Below are positions 8,279 to 16,525 of a stretch of DNA of 64,000 nucleotides, piece by piece. A program made the position numbers and the translations under genes. Source of the stretch: Burkholderiales bacterium (GTDB lineage: Bacteria; Pseudomonadota; Gammaproteobacteria; Burkholderiales; SG8-39); the NCBI GenBank assembly GCA_014860445.1, contig JACZJT010000052.1:186001-250000 (forward strand). Reading direction: 5' to 3'. Numbering within the stretch: position 1 is the stretch's first letter; every line of letters starts with the position of its first letter. The notes under the pieces were generated by a model, which worked only from the letters and a program-made list of their open reading frames with translations, was not told the DNA's origin and made no database searches.

Positions 8279-9597
8279 GCGTAGTGCCGCGCACGCTGCT
8301 GTGGCGGTCGTTTCTATTGATCAGCCTGCTGATGATCATCTCGGTCGCGGCATGGTTCCAGATACTGCGCAGCTACGACCGCGAGCCGCGCGCCCGACAA
8401 TTGGCGCAGATGGTGGTGAGCGTGGTCAACCTCACGCGCGCCGCGCTGGTAACGGCAAAGGCGGACAAGCGGCGCGAACTGCTGGCTGAGTTGTCCGAAC
8501 GCGAAGGCATACGCGTCTATCCGGCCGAAACCGAGGACAAGCTCCTGCCTTCGCCGGATGGCGCGTTCGTGCGCATGCTGCACGCGGAGATCCGGCGCAA
8601 GCTGGGCGAGGACACCCGCTTCGCATCCGGCATAGGCGAGCTGCGCGGCTTTTTCATCAGTTTTCACATCGACGAGGACGAGTACTGGGTGGTCTTGCCG
8701 CGCGAACGTCTCGAGCGGCAGTTTCCCTGGCAATGGCTGGGCTGGACCGCACTCGCGCTGCTCTTGTCCCTGATCGGCGCCTGGCTGATCGTGTCGCGCA
8801 TCAACCGTCCGCTCAAAGCGCTCGCGGCGGCCGCGGGCGATATCGGACAGGGCAGGACGCCGCCGCCCCTGCCTGAATCCGGACCGGTCGAAATCCAGAC
8901 CCTGGCGCACTCATTCAATCGCATGTCGCAGGATCTGGCGCGCCTGGATGCGGATCGCGCGCTGATCCTTGCGGGCGTATCGCACGATCTGCGCACGCCC
9001 TTGTCGCGGCTGCGCCTGTCGACGGAAATGAGCGCGAGCGACGAAGCGCTGAAGCAGGGCATGATCGCAGACATCGCGGAAATGGACGCCATCATCGGTC
9101 AGTTTCTCGATTTCGCGCGCACGCAGAACGAGGAACCGCTCGCGCCCACGGACATCGCCGAGCTGGCGCGCGAAGTGCTGGAACACCAAAACCGCCTAGG
9201 TCACGCACTGCAGGCCAACATCGAAGCAACGCCGGTGCAGGCGCTGCGCCGCACCGGCATCAAGCGCATGATTTCCAATCTGGTGGACAACGCCCTCGCC
9301 TACGGGGGCGGGGAAGTGTGCGTGGCAACGCGCAGCGCGGGCGGCAAGCTGATCATCGAGGTGCTCGACCGGGGTCCGGGGATTCCGCCGCAGGAAGCCG
9401 AGCGGCTGAAGCAGCCGTTCACGCGCCTGGAGCAGGCGCGCAGCGGCAAGGGCGGATCCGGCCTGGGGCTTGCGATCGTCGATCGCATCGTGCACCACCA
9501 TGGCGGCAGTTTCGAGTTGCTGCCGCGAGAGGGCGGCGGCCTCGTCGCCCGCGTCAGCCTCCCGCTCGAGGCTCGAACGCCGTCAGATCGTGACTAG
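8275..9597 (+). CDS. envZ: Sensor histidine kinase EnvZ
   Basis: The 440-residue inner-membrane kinase has TM1 near residues 10-28 (LLISLLMIISVAAWF), a short periplasmic domain, TM2 near 153-175, and a HAMP linker. The dimerisation/phospho-acceptor domain has SHDLRTPLSRLRL with His237. The ATPase domain has the N-box ISNLVDNALAYGGG, the G1 box DRGPGIPP and the G2 box GGSGLGLAIV. This architecture and the Thr after HDLR are typical of EnvZ. It phosphorylates and dephosphorylates OmpR in response to envelope or osmotic conditions. It is the last gene of the pair; the next gene is on the opposite strand. Confidence 0.92.
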   Translation: MSVVPRTLLWRSFLLISLLMIISVAAWFQILRSYDREPRARQLAQMVVSVVNLTRAALVTAKADKRRELLAELSEREGIRVYPAETEDKLLPSPDGAFVRMLHAEIRRKLGEDTRFASGIGELRGFFISFHIDEDEYWVVLPRERLERQFPWQWLGWTALALLLSLIGAWLIVSRINRPLKALAAAAGDIGQGRTPPPLPESGPVEIQTLAHSFNRMSQDLARLDADRALILAGVSHDLRTPLSRLRLSTEMSASDEALKQGMIADIAEMDAIIGQFLDFARTQNEEPLAPTDIAELAREVLEHQNRLGHALQANIEATPVQALRRTGIKRMISNLVDNALAYGGGEVCVATRSAGGKLIIEVLDRGPGIPPQEAERLKQPFTRLEQARSGKGGSGLGLAIVDRIVHHHGGSFELLPREGGGLVARVSLPLEARTPSDRD

Positions 9598-9709
9598 GCC
9601 ACCGACACAAGCGGGCAGCGTTGCCGAAGGTGCAGCGCACTCGAACGCCGGCGGCAGCGATTACCGAATTTCGCCGCCGCCTTGACCCATGATTGAGCCG
9701 TTATACGAT

Positions 9710-10735
9710 CTACTGCGGTACGTAGTCGCGTCCGTACATCACGAAGGCCTGCGGGGACCCCGTGTCGTTCACGTAACCGAGCGTATAGGAACCAGGGGCA
9801 AATGTTAATTCGCAGAAGCCTGGCGCGGCCGAGCCGGATCCACACGGGTTGTTCGTTATGTACTGGAAGGTAGATCCGTTAAGAAAATTGTTTGCTTCAG
9901 AGCCCGGCAGTAGATAGACCGTTCCGCCGGTGTTCGCGCCGTCGATTATCGTACGATAGGTGTCGCCGAGGGTGACATACTGGATGAAGCGAAAACCGTC
10001 GGCGGCGTTCTGCACGACTGGCGCGAAGCGATCGTTGGAATACTCGAAACCAGAAACTACGGGCTGCTGCTGCACTTCAACCCGATATGTGTTGCTTATC
10101 GCGGCTGTGTTCTCAATGCCGACATAATATTCGCCTGGAGCGACGGAGTTCAGCGACTTGATGCCGAATGTCCCGGGAGAAAACGAGTACGACGAAATAT
10201 GGCTGAAGCCGCGTCCGTTGAGGAAATTATCCGCTTCGATCGCAGGCATGACATAAAGATTGGCGGTTGTCTGCGCGACGAAAAGAATCTCCATGTTCAG
10301 CGCGGTGCTGCCCGTAATGCTGAAACCATGTGTACGCCGCTGCCGCGCACTCAGCGTAATGGTTTCGCTGAAGGCTTCGGTCGCGGTCGCACTGGACTGC
10401 CAGTCCGTTGCCGCACGGCCCGTGGAGGGGCCTGTGTTTTGTGCCGCAAGGCCTGAACTGGTCCCGCCCGCTGTCGTTCCTATGCCCGCAGTACCTGACG
10501 TCGAGGCAGGGGTCGACGCGCGCGAAGCGGTCGGTATGGGCGTCGTCGTCGGTGTGGGCGTCGTTGTCGTTGTGGGCGTCGTGGTCGGTGTGGGCGTCGT
10601 TGTCGTTGTAGTCGCGGTGGGTGAGTCGGTCGCTCCAGGAGTACCGCCCCCCCCACCCCCGCAAGCCGTCAGGATTATGGCTAGCGATAAAACGGATAGC
10701 CCTCTAAACAAGTGTTTCACATTGCTTTTTTGCAC
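9710..10735 (-). CDS. Lipoprotein with Thr/Pro-rich linker and two repeated beta modules
   Basis: I place the start at a GTG at 10735 because AGGGAG lies 7 nt upstream; the frame extends further but without a signal there. The resulting 341-residue protein begins with a lipoprotein signal ending LILTAC-like, with lipobox Cys25, then a poly-Gly stretch. A low-complexity Thr/Pro segment (about residues 38-70) acts as a spacer. Two related modules follow: each has a hydrophobic strand, then E-A-D/N-NFLNG (residues 170-174 and 283-287), then APG-x-Y and an asparagine-ended strand, about 113 residues apart. The modules resemble PPC-like beta-sandwich repeats, but I cannot assign a family. Probably surface- or outer-membrane-anchored. 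Function unknown. Confidence 0.7.
   Translation of the reverse strand: MQKSNVKHLFRGLSVLSLAIILTACGGGGGGTPGATDSPTATTTTTTPTPTTTPTTTTTPTPTTTPIPTASRASTPASTSGTAGIGTTAGGTSSGLAAQNTGPSTGRAATDWQSSATATEAFSETITLSARQRRTHGFSITGSTALNMEILFVAQTTANLYVMPAIEADNFLNGRGFSHISSYSFSPGTFGIKSLNSVAPGEYYVGIENTAAISNTYRVEVQQQPVVSGFEYSNDRFAPVVQNAADGFRFIQYVTLGDTYRTIIDGANTGGTVYLLPGSEANNFLNGSTFQYITNNPCGSGSAAPGFCELTFAPGSYTLGYVNDTGSPQAFVMYGRDYVPQ
10551..10609. repeat. 36-bp tandem repeat within the lipoprotein linker
   Basis: A 23-bp block beginning GGTGTGGGCGTCGTTG occurs at 10551-10573 and 10587-10609, a period of 36 bp or 12 codons. It encodes the Thr/Pro linker on the minus strand. Shorter variants of the unit extend from about 10531 to 10612. 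Repeats of this kind can change copy number in frame. Confidence 0.75.
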
Positions 10736-11169
10736 TGCGTTTCTCCCTGTTGTGCGGCTTCTGGCTCGCCGGTGATTATCAAGAATTAGATCGATTTCCC
10801 GTACAGCTTCGTATCGCCCTGTCTTGCGCAGGCTCAAATAGTCCGGCTGCCTCTGTATCCGCCGCTGGCTTATCAATTACATGGACGAAGCAGACGCGTA
10901 CGGAGCAACCAAGTGCTTGAACCATGTCATCCGAGCACAAAATGACTTTTTTCTGATGATTGACTCCGCGCCGGCAATGGGTCAATAGTCCATTTGGCCT
11001 ATGCGATTTCGTACAATACCCACATGGATACGATGGCTTAATTGAAACCTGCTGCTCAATGGCGGAGGTTTTCGAGAGCGGACATTCCGTATTTCTGTTC
11101 TACCGATTCAGGGGCGGTGCGGGGAGATGGACACGAGGATCGGCTGCAACGACGGAACAGGCTGTGTGG
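10736..11169. other. Intergenic region, no confident gene
   Basis: This stretch separates two minus-strand genes. Short open frames exist on both strands but have no ribosome binding site, no recognisable motif and unconvincing composition. The part next to 10736 must hold the lipoprotein promoter. A loose inverted repeat ATTGAC/GTCAAT lies at 10959-10986. Confidence 0.5.
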
Positions 11170-11520
11170 TTAGGTCTTAGCTTCGAATCTTTCTCTCACA
11201 ATTCGTAACGCTTCCAATGTGAACTTCGCCTCGTCCGCCCAGTCATCGGAAGAACCGCAGTTGGTGTGCTCTTCCCCGTCGAAAAGACCGAGAAAGTGAG
11301 AGCCACCGCCGAGCTTCTTCGCCATCGAATTGAGCTCCGAGGCCACGATATAGCACGGTTCCTGACTGTCGCCTTCGAATATAAAAAGAAGGTAGCGATA
11401 CTTGACCGACCCTGCGGATACGATGTCGTCCAAAAACACGGCGGTGTACCCGCCGAGCGGCATGTGCCATTTGCGGTTCGCAGACTGGACGGTTGGTGCG
11501 TATTTCATGGCGATGGGCAA
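11170..11520 (-). CDS. Hypothetical protein
   Basis: The open frame codes for about 116 residues. The start is uncertain: a TTG at 11520 and an ATG at 11508 are both possible, and neither has a clear ribosome binding site. The protein has alternating hydrophobic strands (YTAVFLDDIV, YRYLLFIFEG, PCYIVASELN), then GSHFLGLFDGEEH, and ends in a predicted helix EAKFTLEALRIVRERF. I recognise no family. It lies downstream of the HAD and Cys-X5-Arg phosphatase genes on the same strand, separated by 124 bp. Some stretches are visibly more AT-rich than the flanking housekeeping genes, which is compatible with acquired DNA. Moderate confidence that it is a gene. Confidence 0.5.
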   Translation of the reverse strand: MPIAMKYAPTVQSANRKWHMPLGGYTAVFLDDIVSAGSVKYRYLLFIFEGDSQEPCYIVASELNSMAKKLGGGSHFLGLFDGEEHTNCGSSDDWADEAKFTLEALRIVRERFEAKT

Positions 11521-11644
11521 AGCGCGGCCAATACACTCGCCACTACCGCTGGATTGTTCCCGGCAAGGACCGATTGCTATCCATCAGGATCTTTCCGCGC
11601 TCCGCGAGCAGCCCATCATGGACGTTTCCCGGAAGCAAATCGGA

Positions 11645-12118
11645 TCAAGGACGAAGGCGTTGCAGTAGTTCCTGCGCTTTCCCCGTTTCAAATCCAGTCG
11701 CACCGTTGCAAAGGACCAATTCGGAACATCCTTCCGGAAATTCGTGATCCGCATCATCCAGTGCCAACCACGGCCGACCCGTCCAGTTCTTCCAGCGCAG
11801 GAATCGCAGAATCTGATCGTAGCGGGTTTCTTCCTCGCGATCAGGATCAGCAGCAAGTGTGCCGCCGATGATACGCGGCTGCATATCGGGCGAAAACAGC
11901 TTGGTCAGTGCTTTTACCGAGTGCGCCTCCTGCCAAGTCGACGAAATTACAATTTCTACAGGCGGAGCGGATCGAAGTGTATCTTCGAGCAATGGGCGGC
12001 AGCATAGATGCTGCGCCGGACTGCAATGGACAGGGTGCAGCACACCGTCGAAATCCAGGAAAAGAAGTATCGCCTGCTTCGGACTGGTAAAGTCGAGTTC
12101 CAGATCTGTTGCTGCCAT
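11645..12118 (-). CDS. HAD-domain phosphatase related to those of RNA-repair multidomain proteins
   Basis: I use the ATG at 12118, which follows an AAGGGGAG ribosome binding site, giving 157 residues. The HAD signature is LFLDFDGVLHP with nucleophile Asp22 and acid/base Asp24. Motif II is the Ser of VISSTWQ, and a C-terminal ALDDADHEF supplies the motif IV acidic residues. The compact form with DGVLHP and STW is like the stand-alone HAD domains (HAD_SAK type) that also occur fused in Swiss-army-knife RNA-repair proteins. It would hydrolyse a phosphate ester, possibly a nucleic-acid end. Its neighbours are a Cys-X5-Arg phosphatase and the RNA phosphoesterase ThpR. Fold is confident, substrate is inference. 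Confidence 0.75.
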   Translation of the reverse strand: MAATDLELDFTSPKQAILLFLDFDGVLHPVHCSPAQHLCCRPLLEDTLRSAPPVEIVISSTWQEAHSVKALTKLFSPDMQPRIIGGTLAADPDREEETRYDQILRFLRWKNWTGRPWLALDDADHEFPEGCSELVLCNGATGFETGKAQELLQRLRP

Positions 12119-12250
12119 ATGAATGCTCCCCTTCGGTTCATTTTGCTTTTGTGCTCGCCCACCGAGGCGGGGTACACAATTGGGACCAAGCGTTGAGGTT
12201 TGCCGGGTTATTCTACGGAATAATCGATGGGTCGATGGAAGGACCACCGA

Positions 12251-12658
12251 TCAACCGACGCCAGCCTCGGTATTCTTGAGCAACTGAAGTATCAGCCTAT
12301 TCGCGCCACCCGCCCATTCGCGACGGGGAAATTCGCAGTCTGTCTTCTCTGCTACATAGGTCGCTATTGCAGCCGATCGGGAAATTCCCGCCCTGCAATG
12401 AACGATCAGGTCGATTAGCTTGGAGTCGCGATGCAATTCCCCGACAAAGTTAATGATAGCCGTCGCATGCGTCCGGTTGAATGCCCAGATCGCGTTAGCT
12501 TGCGGCGTGTCCTCGAACTCAAGCGGCAAAACCCGGTAAAAGCCGTTCAATGTCGGCGGAATCCCCAATGGACCCGTAACGCTGATCACCGCGATCTTGT
12601 CAGATGCGGCCATCTGTTGCGCGTCGGATTTCGAAATGAAATCCACAGATCTAATCAT
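12251..12658 (-). CDS. Dual-specificity/tyrosine phosphatase-like protein
   Basis: The 135-residue protein contains the Cys-X5-Arg phosphatase loop HCRAGISRSAA (His87, Cys88, Arg94, Ser95) near the end of a small alpha/beta domain. The general-acid aspartate is not obvious; candidates lie in FEDTPQAN near residues 49-51. Proteins of this size and pattern are annotated as dual-specificity or tyrosine protein phosphatases and occur in bacterial and phage genomes. It starts 46 bp after the thpR stop and may be in the same transcript, with the HAD gene 132 bp further on. The substrate may be a phosphoprotein or a nucleotide or RNA 5' phosphate. Catalytic loop certain, role unknown. Confidence 0.72.
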   Translation of the reverse strand: MIRSVDFISKSDAQQMAASDKIAVISVTGPLGIPPTLNGFYRVLPLEFEDTPQANAIWAFNRTHATAIINFVGELHRDSKLIDLIVHCRAGISRSAAIATYVAEKTDCEFPRREWAGGANRLILQLLKNTEAGVG

Positions 12659-12704
12659 GTACGGCGTTCCAAAATGACGCCCGCATCGATAATTGAGCTG
12701 GTGT

Positions 12705-13238
12705 TCAAGCAGAACTCGCTGAAAAGCGCTCCAGCGGCCTGTAACTGATGCGGCCGTCGGTTTTCTCGGATTGAACCAGCGCGAAGTCGCGCGCCTCCCA
12801 AACTAGCGGTTCCCAGGGTTGCGCCATCTGCAATCCGGGCGCATTGCGCACCAATGTCACGTGCGACACGAACGGCTTACGGTCGTAGGCGATCGCGGAC
12901 GCGTCCAGGCACGCGCGCAACTCGCCGACCAATGCACTTAGCGCCGGCGGGTCCTGGTCGGCGCCGCACCAGATGATGCGGTTGTGCTTCCAATAGGCGA
13001 TGCGATCCAGCCTCAGCGTAAAGGGCACGAAACGCACCGTACGCGCAGACTCGGTGAGCAGGGGAAGCAGCGTCGTTTGTGTTGCACCGAGAAATGCCAG
13101 CGTCATGTGCAGGTTTTCGCGTCGCATCGGGCGCGCTTTGCCGGCTGCCTGCTTGGCCCAGGCCGCGAGCCTGCCCTGCAGCGCGCTGTCGGGCCAAAGC
13201 GCGAAGAATAGCCGCACCGTGTCGGCGGCCTCGATCAT
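12705..13238 (-). CDS. thpR: RNA 2',3'-cyclic phosphodiesterase (2H family)
   Basis: The 177-residue protein belongs to the 2H phosphoesterase superfamily, formerly called 2'-5' RNA ligase LigT. Both catalytic HxT motifs are present: His44-Met-Thr46 (LHMTLAFLG) and His126-Val-Thr128 (SHVTLVRN), about 80 residues apart as usual. It opens 2',3'-cyclic phosphate ends of RNA to 2'-phosphate. It starts 4 bp after the fabB stop codon, so it is likely co-transcribed with fabA-fabB. Two phosphatase genes follow on the same strand. The family assignment is firm; why it sits with fatty acid genes is unclear. Confidence 0.9.
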   Translation of the reverse strand: MIEAADTVRLFFALWPDSALQGRLAAWAKQAAGKARPMRRENLHMTLAFLGATQTTLLPLLTESARTVRFVPFTLRLDRIAYWKHNRIIWCGADQDPPALSALVGELRACLDASAIAYDRKPFVSHVTLVRNAPGLQMAQPWEPLVWEARDFALVQSEKTDGRISYRPLERFSASSA

Positions 13239-13242
13239 GGAC

Positions 13243-14460
13243 TCAGCCGGTCAGGCGGCGGAATACCAGACAGGCGTTGGTGCCACCGAAACCGAAGCTG
13301 TTGGACATCACCGTGTTGAGGCCGGCCTTGTCCACGCGCTCGCGCGCGATGGGCATGCCCTCGCCCGAGGGGTCCAGCGTTTCGATGTTGGCCGAGGTAC
13401 AGACGAAGTCGTGTTCCAGCATCAGCAGCGTATAGATCACCTCGGTGACGCCTGCCGCGCCTTGCGCATGCCCGGTCAGCGACTTGGTCGAACTGATCAG
13501 CGGTATTTTGTCCCCGAATACTGCGCGCACCGCTTCGAGTTCCTTCGGGTCGCCCACCGGCGTGCTGGTGCCGTGCGTATTCAGATAGTCCACCGGCGTA
13601 TCCACGCCTGCGAGCGCCATTCGCATGCAGCGCACCGCGCCTTCGCCCGAGGGCTGCACCATATCGTAACCGTCGGACGTTGCACCGTAACCGACGAGCT
13701 CGGCATAAATCTTCGCGCCGCGCGCGCGCGCGTGCTCGAGTTCCTCCAGCACTACGACGCCGCCGCCGCCGGAGACGACAAAACCGTCGCGATTCGCGTC
13801 GTAGGCGCGCGAGGCGCGCGTCGGCGTATCGTTGTACTTCGATGACAGCGCGCCCATCGCATCGAACAGCATGGAGAGATAGGGATGCACCTCTTCCCCA
13901 CCGCCGGCGAAGACGATGTCCTGCTTGTTCCACTGGATCTGCTCGTAGGCGTTGCCGATGCAGTGCGCGCTGGTGGAACAGGCCGAACTGATCGAGTAGT
14001 TCATGCCCTTGATGCGGAACGGCGTCGCCAGGCAGGCCGAGACGGTGCTCGACATGCAGCGCGGCACCATGTAGGGCCCGACGCGCTTTACACCCTTCGC
14101 GCGCATCACGTCGGCCGCTTCGACCTGGTTTTCCGGCGAGCCGCCGCCCGAACCGACGATCAAGCCGGTGCGCTCGTGCGAGACCATGTCATCCGGCAGG
14201 CCCGAGTCGGCGATGGCCTGGGCCATCGCAATGTAGGTGAACGCCGCGGCGTCGCCCATGAAGCGCAGCAGCTTGCGGTCGATCAGTTCCTCGGGCTTGA
14301 CGCGCACTGGGCCGTGGACCTGTGAACGAAAGCCGAGCTTCCGGTACTCCTCGGAAAACTCGATGCCGCTGCGTGCTTCGCGCAGCGAGGCCAGCACCTC
14401 GTCCTTGTTGGTGCCGATGCTGGAGACGATACCCATTCCTGTAACGACGACGCGACGCAT
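13243..14460 (-). CDS. fabB: 3-oxoacyl-[ACP] synthase I
   Basis: The ATG at 14460 ([16 protein letters not shown]) gives 405 residues, the normal FabB length; upstream in-frame codons belong to the fabA gene region. The catalytic triad is visible: Cys161 in SSACSTSAH, His296 in [11 protein letters not shown] and His331 in TKSLTGH, with Lys326. The C-terminal [12 protein letters not shown] loop closes the acyl pocket. FabB elongates cis-3-decenoyl-ACP made by FabA and so is required for unsaturated fatty acids. It begins 4 bp after the fabA stop, forming the standard fabA-fabB operon. Confidence 0.95.
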   Translation of the reverse strand: MRRVVVTGMGIVSSIGTNKDEVLASLREARSGIEFSEEYRKLGFRSQVHGPVRVKPEELIDRKLLRFMGDAAAFTYIAMAQAIADSGLPDDMVSHERTGLIVGSGGGSPENQVEAADVMRAKGVKRVGPYMVPRCMSSTVSACLATPFRIKGMNYSISSACSTSAHCIGNAYEQIQWNKQDIVFAGGGEEVHPYLSMLFDAMGALSSKYNDTPTRASRAYDANRDGFVVSGGGGVVVLEELEHARARGAKIYAELVGYGATSDGYDMVQPSGEGAVRCMRMALAGVDTPVDYLNTHGTSTPVGDPKELEAVRAVFGDKIPLISSTKSLTGHAQGAAGVTEVIYTLLMLEHDFVCTSANIETLDPSGEGMPIARERVDKAGLNTVMSNSFGFGGTNACLVFRRLTG

Positions 14461-14464
14461 AACA

Positions 14465-15022
14465 CTAGCCTCCGAATGCATCGGTGGAGGTAAACAGTCC
14501 CACCTGCAGGTCTTTGCCCGCATAGATATCGCGACCGTCGACCTCCATTACGGCGTCGGCGATACCCATCACCAGCTTGCGCAGAATCACGCGCTTCATG
14601 CTGATGCGGTAGGTTACTTGCTTTGCGCTGGGCAGAACCTGCCCTCTGAATTTTACTTCGCCGCAACCGAGCGCGCGCCCGCGGCCTTTGCCCCCCATCC
14701 ACCCCAAATAGAAACCGATCAGCTGCCACATCGCATCCAAGCCGAGGCTGCCCGGCATCACCGGATCACCCTGAAAGTGGCAGTCGAAAAACCAAAGATC
14801 CGGGCGCAGGTCGAGTTCGGCGACGATCTCGCCCTTGCCGTAACTTCCGCCTTGGTCGCTCATATGGATGATGCGGTCGAACAGAAGCATAGGCGGCAGG
14901 GGCAGCTGCGCATTGCCCTCGCCGAACATCTCACCGCGTCCGCAGGCGAGCAATTGCTCATGGGTAAAACTGGATTGTCTGGTCAAAGCGCTCGATTCCC
15001 CGGAAACCGCCTTAGAATTCAT
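14465..15022 (-). CDS. fabA: 3-hydroxydecanoyl-[ACP] dehydratase/isomerase
   Basis: The 185-residue protein is FabA, which dehydrates 3-hydroxydecanoyl-ACP and isomerises the product to the cis-3 form. The hot-dog fold helix has catalytic His82 ([13 protein letters not shown]) and Asp96 (GLDAMWQL). The conserved core begins near residue 18 ([17 protein letters not shown]). The ATG at 15022 has no clear ribosome binding site because a palindromic element starts 9 bp upstream; a TTG at 14986 is an alternative start that would remove 12 variable residues. It is first in the fabA-fabB-thpR group. The upstream repeat might affect its expression. Confidence 0.94.
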   Translation of the reverse strand: MNSKAVSGESSALTRQSSFTHEQLLACGRGEMFGEGNAQLPLPPMLLFDRIIHMSDQGGSYGKGEIVAELDLRPDLWFFDCHFQGDPVMPGSLGLDAMWQLIGFYLGWMGGKGRGRALGCGEVKFRGQVLPSAKQVTYRISMKRVILRKLVMGIADAVMEVDGRDIYAGKDLQVGLFTSTDAFGG

Positions 15023-15030
15023 TTCAAAAT

Positions 15031-15098
15031 GAGGGGATACCTCCCCTCATACTCCCCTAGATTGGCCGTTGCAAAATTAATTTTGCAACGGGCTCTTA
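15031..15098 (+). repeat. Dispersed palindromic intergenic element, copy A
   Basis: The copy consists of a GGGG/CCCC hairpin (ATGAGGGG at 15027-15034 region paired with CCCCTCAT at 15043-15050), a conserved core CATACTCCCCTAGATTGGCC (15048-15067), and a perfect 26-bp palindrome at 15066-15091 with half-site CCGTTGCAAAATT. A related copy lies at 32439-32507. Over the core the two agree at 18 of 20 positions, and 23 of 28 positions agree after it. It sits between fabA and ispF, both on the minus strand. Confidence 0.75.
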
Positions 15099-15224
15099 GT
15101 ATTATTCGTGATACCCGCGGCTTGATTCGATAACTGGCGTAAGTATAAATGCTTTTCAGGGCTTACAGACGTACAACGGCACAATGCTGCAGGAGGACCG
15201 GTGCCCGGGAAGAAATAAGCCGGC

Positions 15225-15701
15225 TCAGACCGCCCAATTCAGCATCACGATGGCCATGGCTGCAATGCCCTCTCCCCTGCCCGTAAAACCCAGAGCCTCG
15301 GTGGTCGTGGCCTTGACGTTGACCTGACCGCGCGACAGGCCGAGGTCGGCTGCGATGTTATTTACCATCCCGGGAATGTGCGGCGCCATTTTCGGCGCCT
15401 GTGCAATGATGGTCGCGTCCAGATTGACGATGCGGTAGCCGGCTTCCTGCACCAGCGCACTCACTGCACGCAACAGCGTGCGGCTGTCGGCGTCCTTGTA
15501 GCGCGCATCGGTATCGGGAAAATGCCCGCCAATGTCGCCCATGGCCGCGGCGCCGAGCAGCGCGTCGCACAGGGCGTGCAGCAATACGTCCGCATCCGAA
15601 TGTCCGTCCAGGCCCTTCTCGTGCGGGATATCCACCCCGCCGATGATCAGCTTGCGCCCCGGAACCAGCGCGTGAACGTCGAATCCCTGTCCTATTCTCA
15701 T
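15225..15701 (-). CDS. ispF: 2-C-methyl-D-erythritol 2,4-cyclodiphosphate synthase
   Basis: The ATG at 15701 gives 158 residues, the standard length. The zinc and substrate motifs are present: [10 protein letters not shown] (Asp8, His10), [22 protein letters not shown] with the third zinc histidine, FPDTD, and the C-terminal [18 protein letters not shown]. IspF forms the cyclic diphosphate in the MEP isoprenoid pathway. It overlaps the end of ispD by 4 bp, so the two are translationally coupled, as in many proteobacteria. Confidence 0.95.
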   Translation of the reverse strand: MRIGQGFDVHALVPGRKLIIGGVDIPHEKGLDGHSDADVLLHALCDALLGAAAMGDIGGHFPDTDARYKDADSRTLLRAVSALVQEAGYRIVNLDATIIAQAPKMAPHIPGMVNNIAADLGLSRGQVNVKATTTEALGFTGRGEGIAAMAIVMLNWAV

Positions 15702-16399
15702 GGTTTCATCCCCCGGCTGGTGAGGATAGTTTGCGCCAGTTGCAGGTCTTCCGCATAGGTGACTTTCAGGTTCGTCGGCGAGCCTTGCACCAACTTCGGT
15801 TTCAGGCCCAGGGCCTCCACCGCGCCGGCTTCGTCGCTCAGCTTGGTGGTTCGGCCCAGCGCCCGGAGGAGCAGACCATGGCGGAACATCTGCGGCGTCT
15901 GCGCCTGCCACAGGTTCTCGCGCGCTTCGGTCGCTTGGATCCTTGCGGCTACGTCGGCACGCTTCAGCGTATCGGCGACCGGTACCCCGAGTATGCCGCC
16001 GACTTCGTCCGCGGCCAGTTCATCGAGCATGCGCTGCAATTCGCGCCGTCCCAAACAGGGACGCGCCGCGTCGTGCACGAGTATCCAATCGTCCGGTTCC
16101 GCTGTGGACGAGGCCGCAAGCAGTCCGTTCAGCACGCTGTCGTGGCGGGTGGCCCCGCCACAGAACAAGGGCGCAACCCGCTCGCCGAATTCTCCCCACG
16201 GGTATTGCTTGAACTCCTGATCGGTCGGGGCGAGCACGACGAACACGGTTTCGATTCTGGTATCCGCGAGCAAGGCCTTCACGCTATGGTAGAGCATGGT
16301 TCGCCCAAGCAGATCGAGGTATTGCTTGGGTTTGGGCTGACCCATGCGCTCGCCTGCGCCCGCCGCCGGGATCAGGCCCAAAAACCGCTCGGACGTCAT
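15698..16399 (-). CDS. ispD: 2-C-methyl-D-erythritol 4-phosphate cytidylyltransferase
   Basis: The 233-residue protein starts [20 protein letters not shown], with the CTP-binding glycine-rich loop and the catalytic lysine in PKPKQYL. The VHDAARPC motif, a PVADTLKR loop and the C-terminal [10 protein letters not shown] are typical of IspD. It couples CTP with methylerythritol phosphate in the MEP pathway. The start is the ATG at 16399, 126 bp from the divergent mfd gene. A long frame continues upstream opposite mfd but is not coding. A TATAAT at 16433-16438 lies in the shared intergenic region. Confidence 0.95.
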   Translation of the reverse strand: MTSERFLGLIPAAGAGERMGQPKPKQYLDLLGRTMLYHSVKALLADTRIETVFVVLAPTDQEFKQYPWGEFGERVAPLFCGGATRHDSVLNGLLAASSTAEPDDWILVHDAARPCLGRRELQRMLDELAADEVGGILGVPVADTLKRADVAARIQATEARENLWQAQTPQMFRHGLLLRALGRTTKLSDEAGAVEALGLKPKLVQGSPTNLKVTYAEDLQLAQTILTSRGMKP

Positions 16400-16525
16400 T
16401 GTTTTTTCGTAATAAATAGCTACCGAAGCCGTTATAATACAGCTTAGTCTATTTATGATGTCAGCTGAATCCCCTCTTCCAGGGCAGCGCCCCGCAGGGC
16501 TGCAGCCGGGTGCCCCTTTTTCGCC

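Noticed and set aside
10531-10612. Repeats that could be mistaken for a CRISPR array
   Set aside because: The units are direct, in-frame coding repeats of a Thr/Pro linker with no unique spacers and no cas genes nearby.
10959-10986. ATTGAC/GTCAAT inverted repeat as an operator
   Set aside because: Six-base arms with a 16-bp spacer are expected by chance at this frequency, and no adjacent promoter is clear.
10960-11208. An 82-codon plus-strand frame as a small gene
   Set aside because: No ribosome binding site, no hydrophobic or motif pattern, and it ends antisense to the hypothetical gene at 11170.
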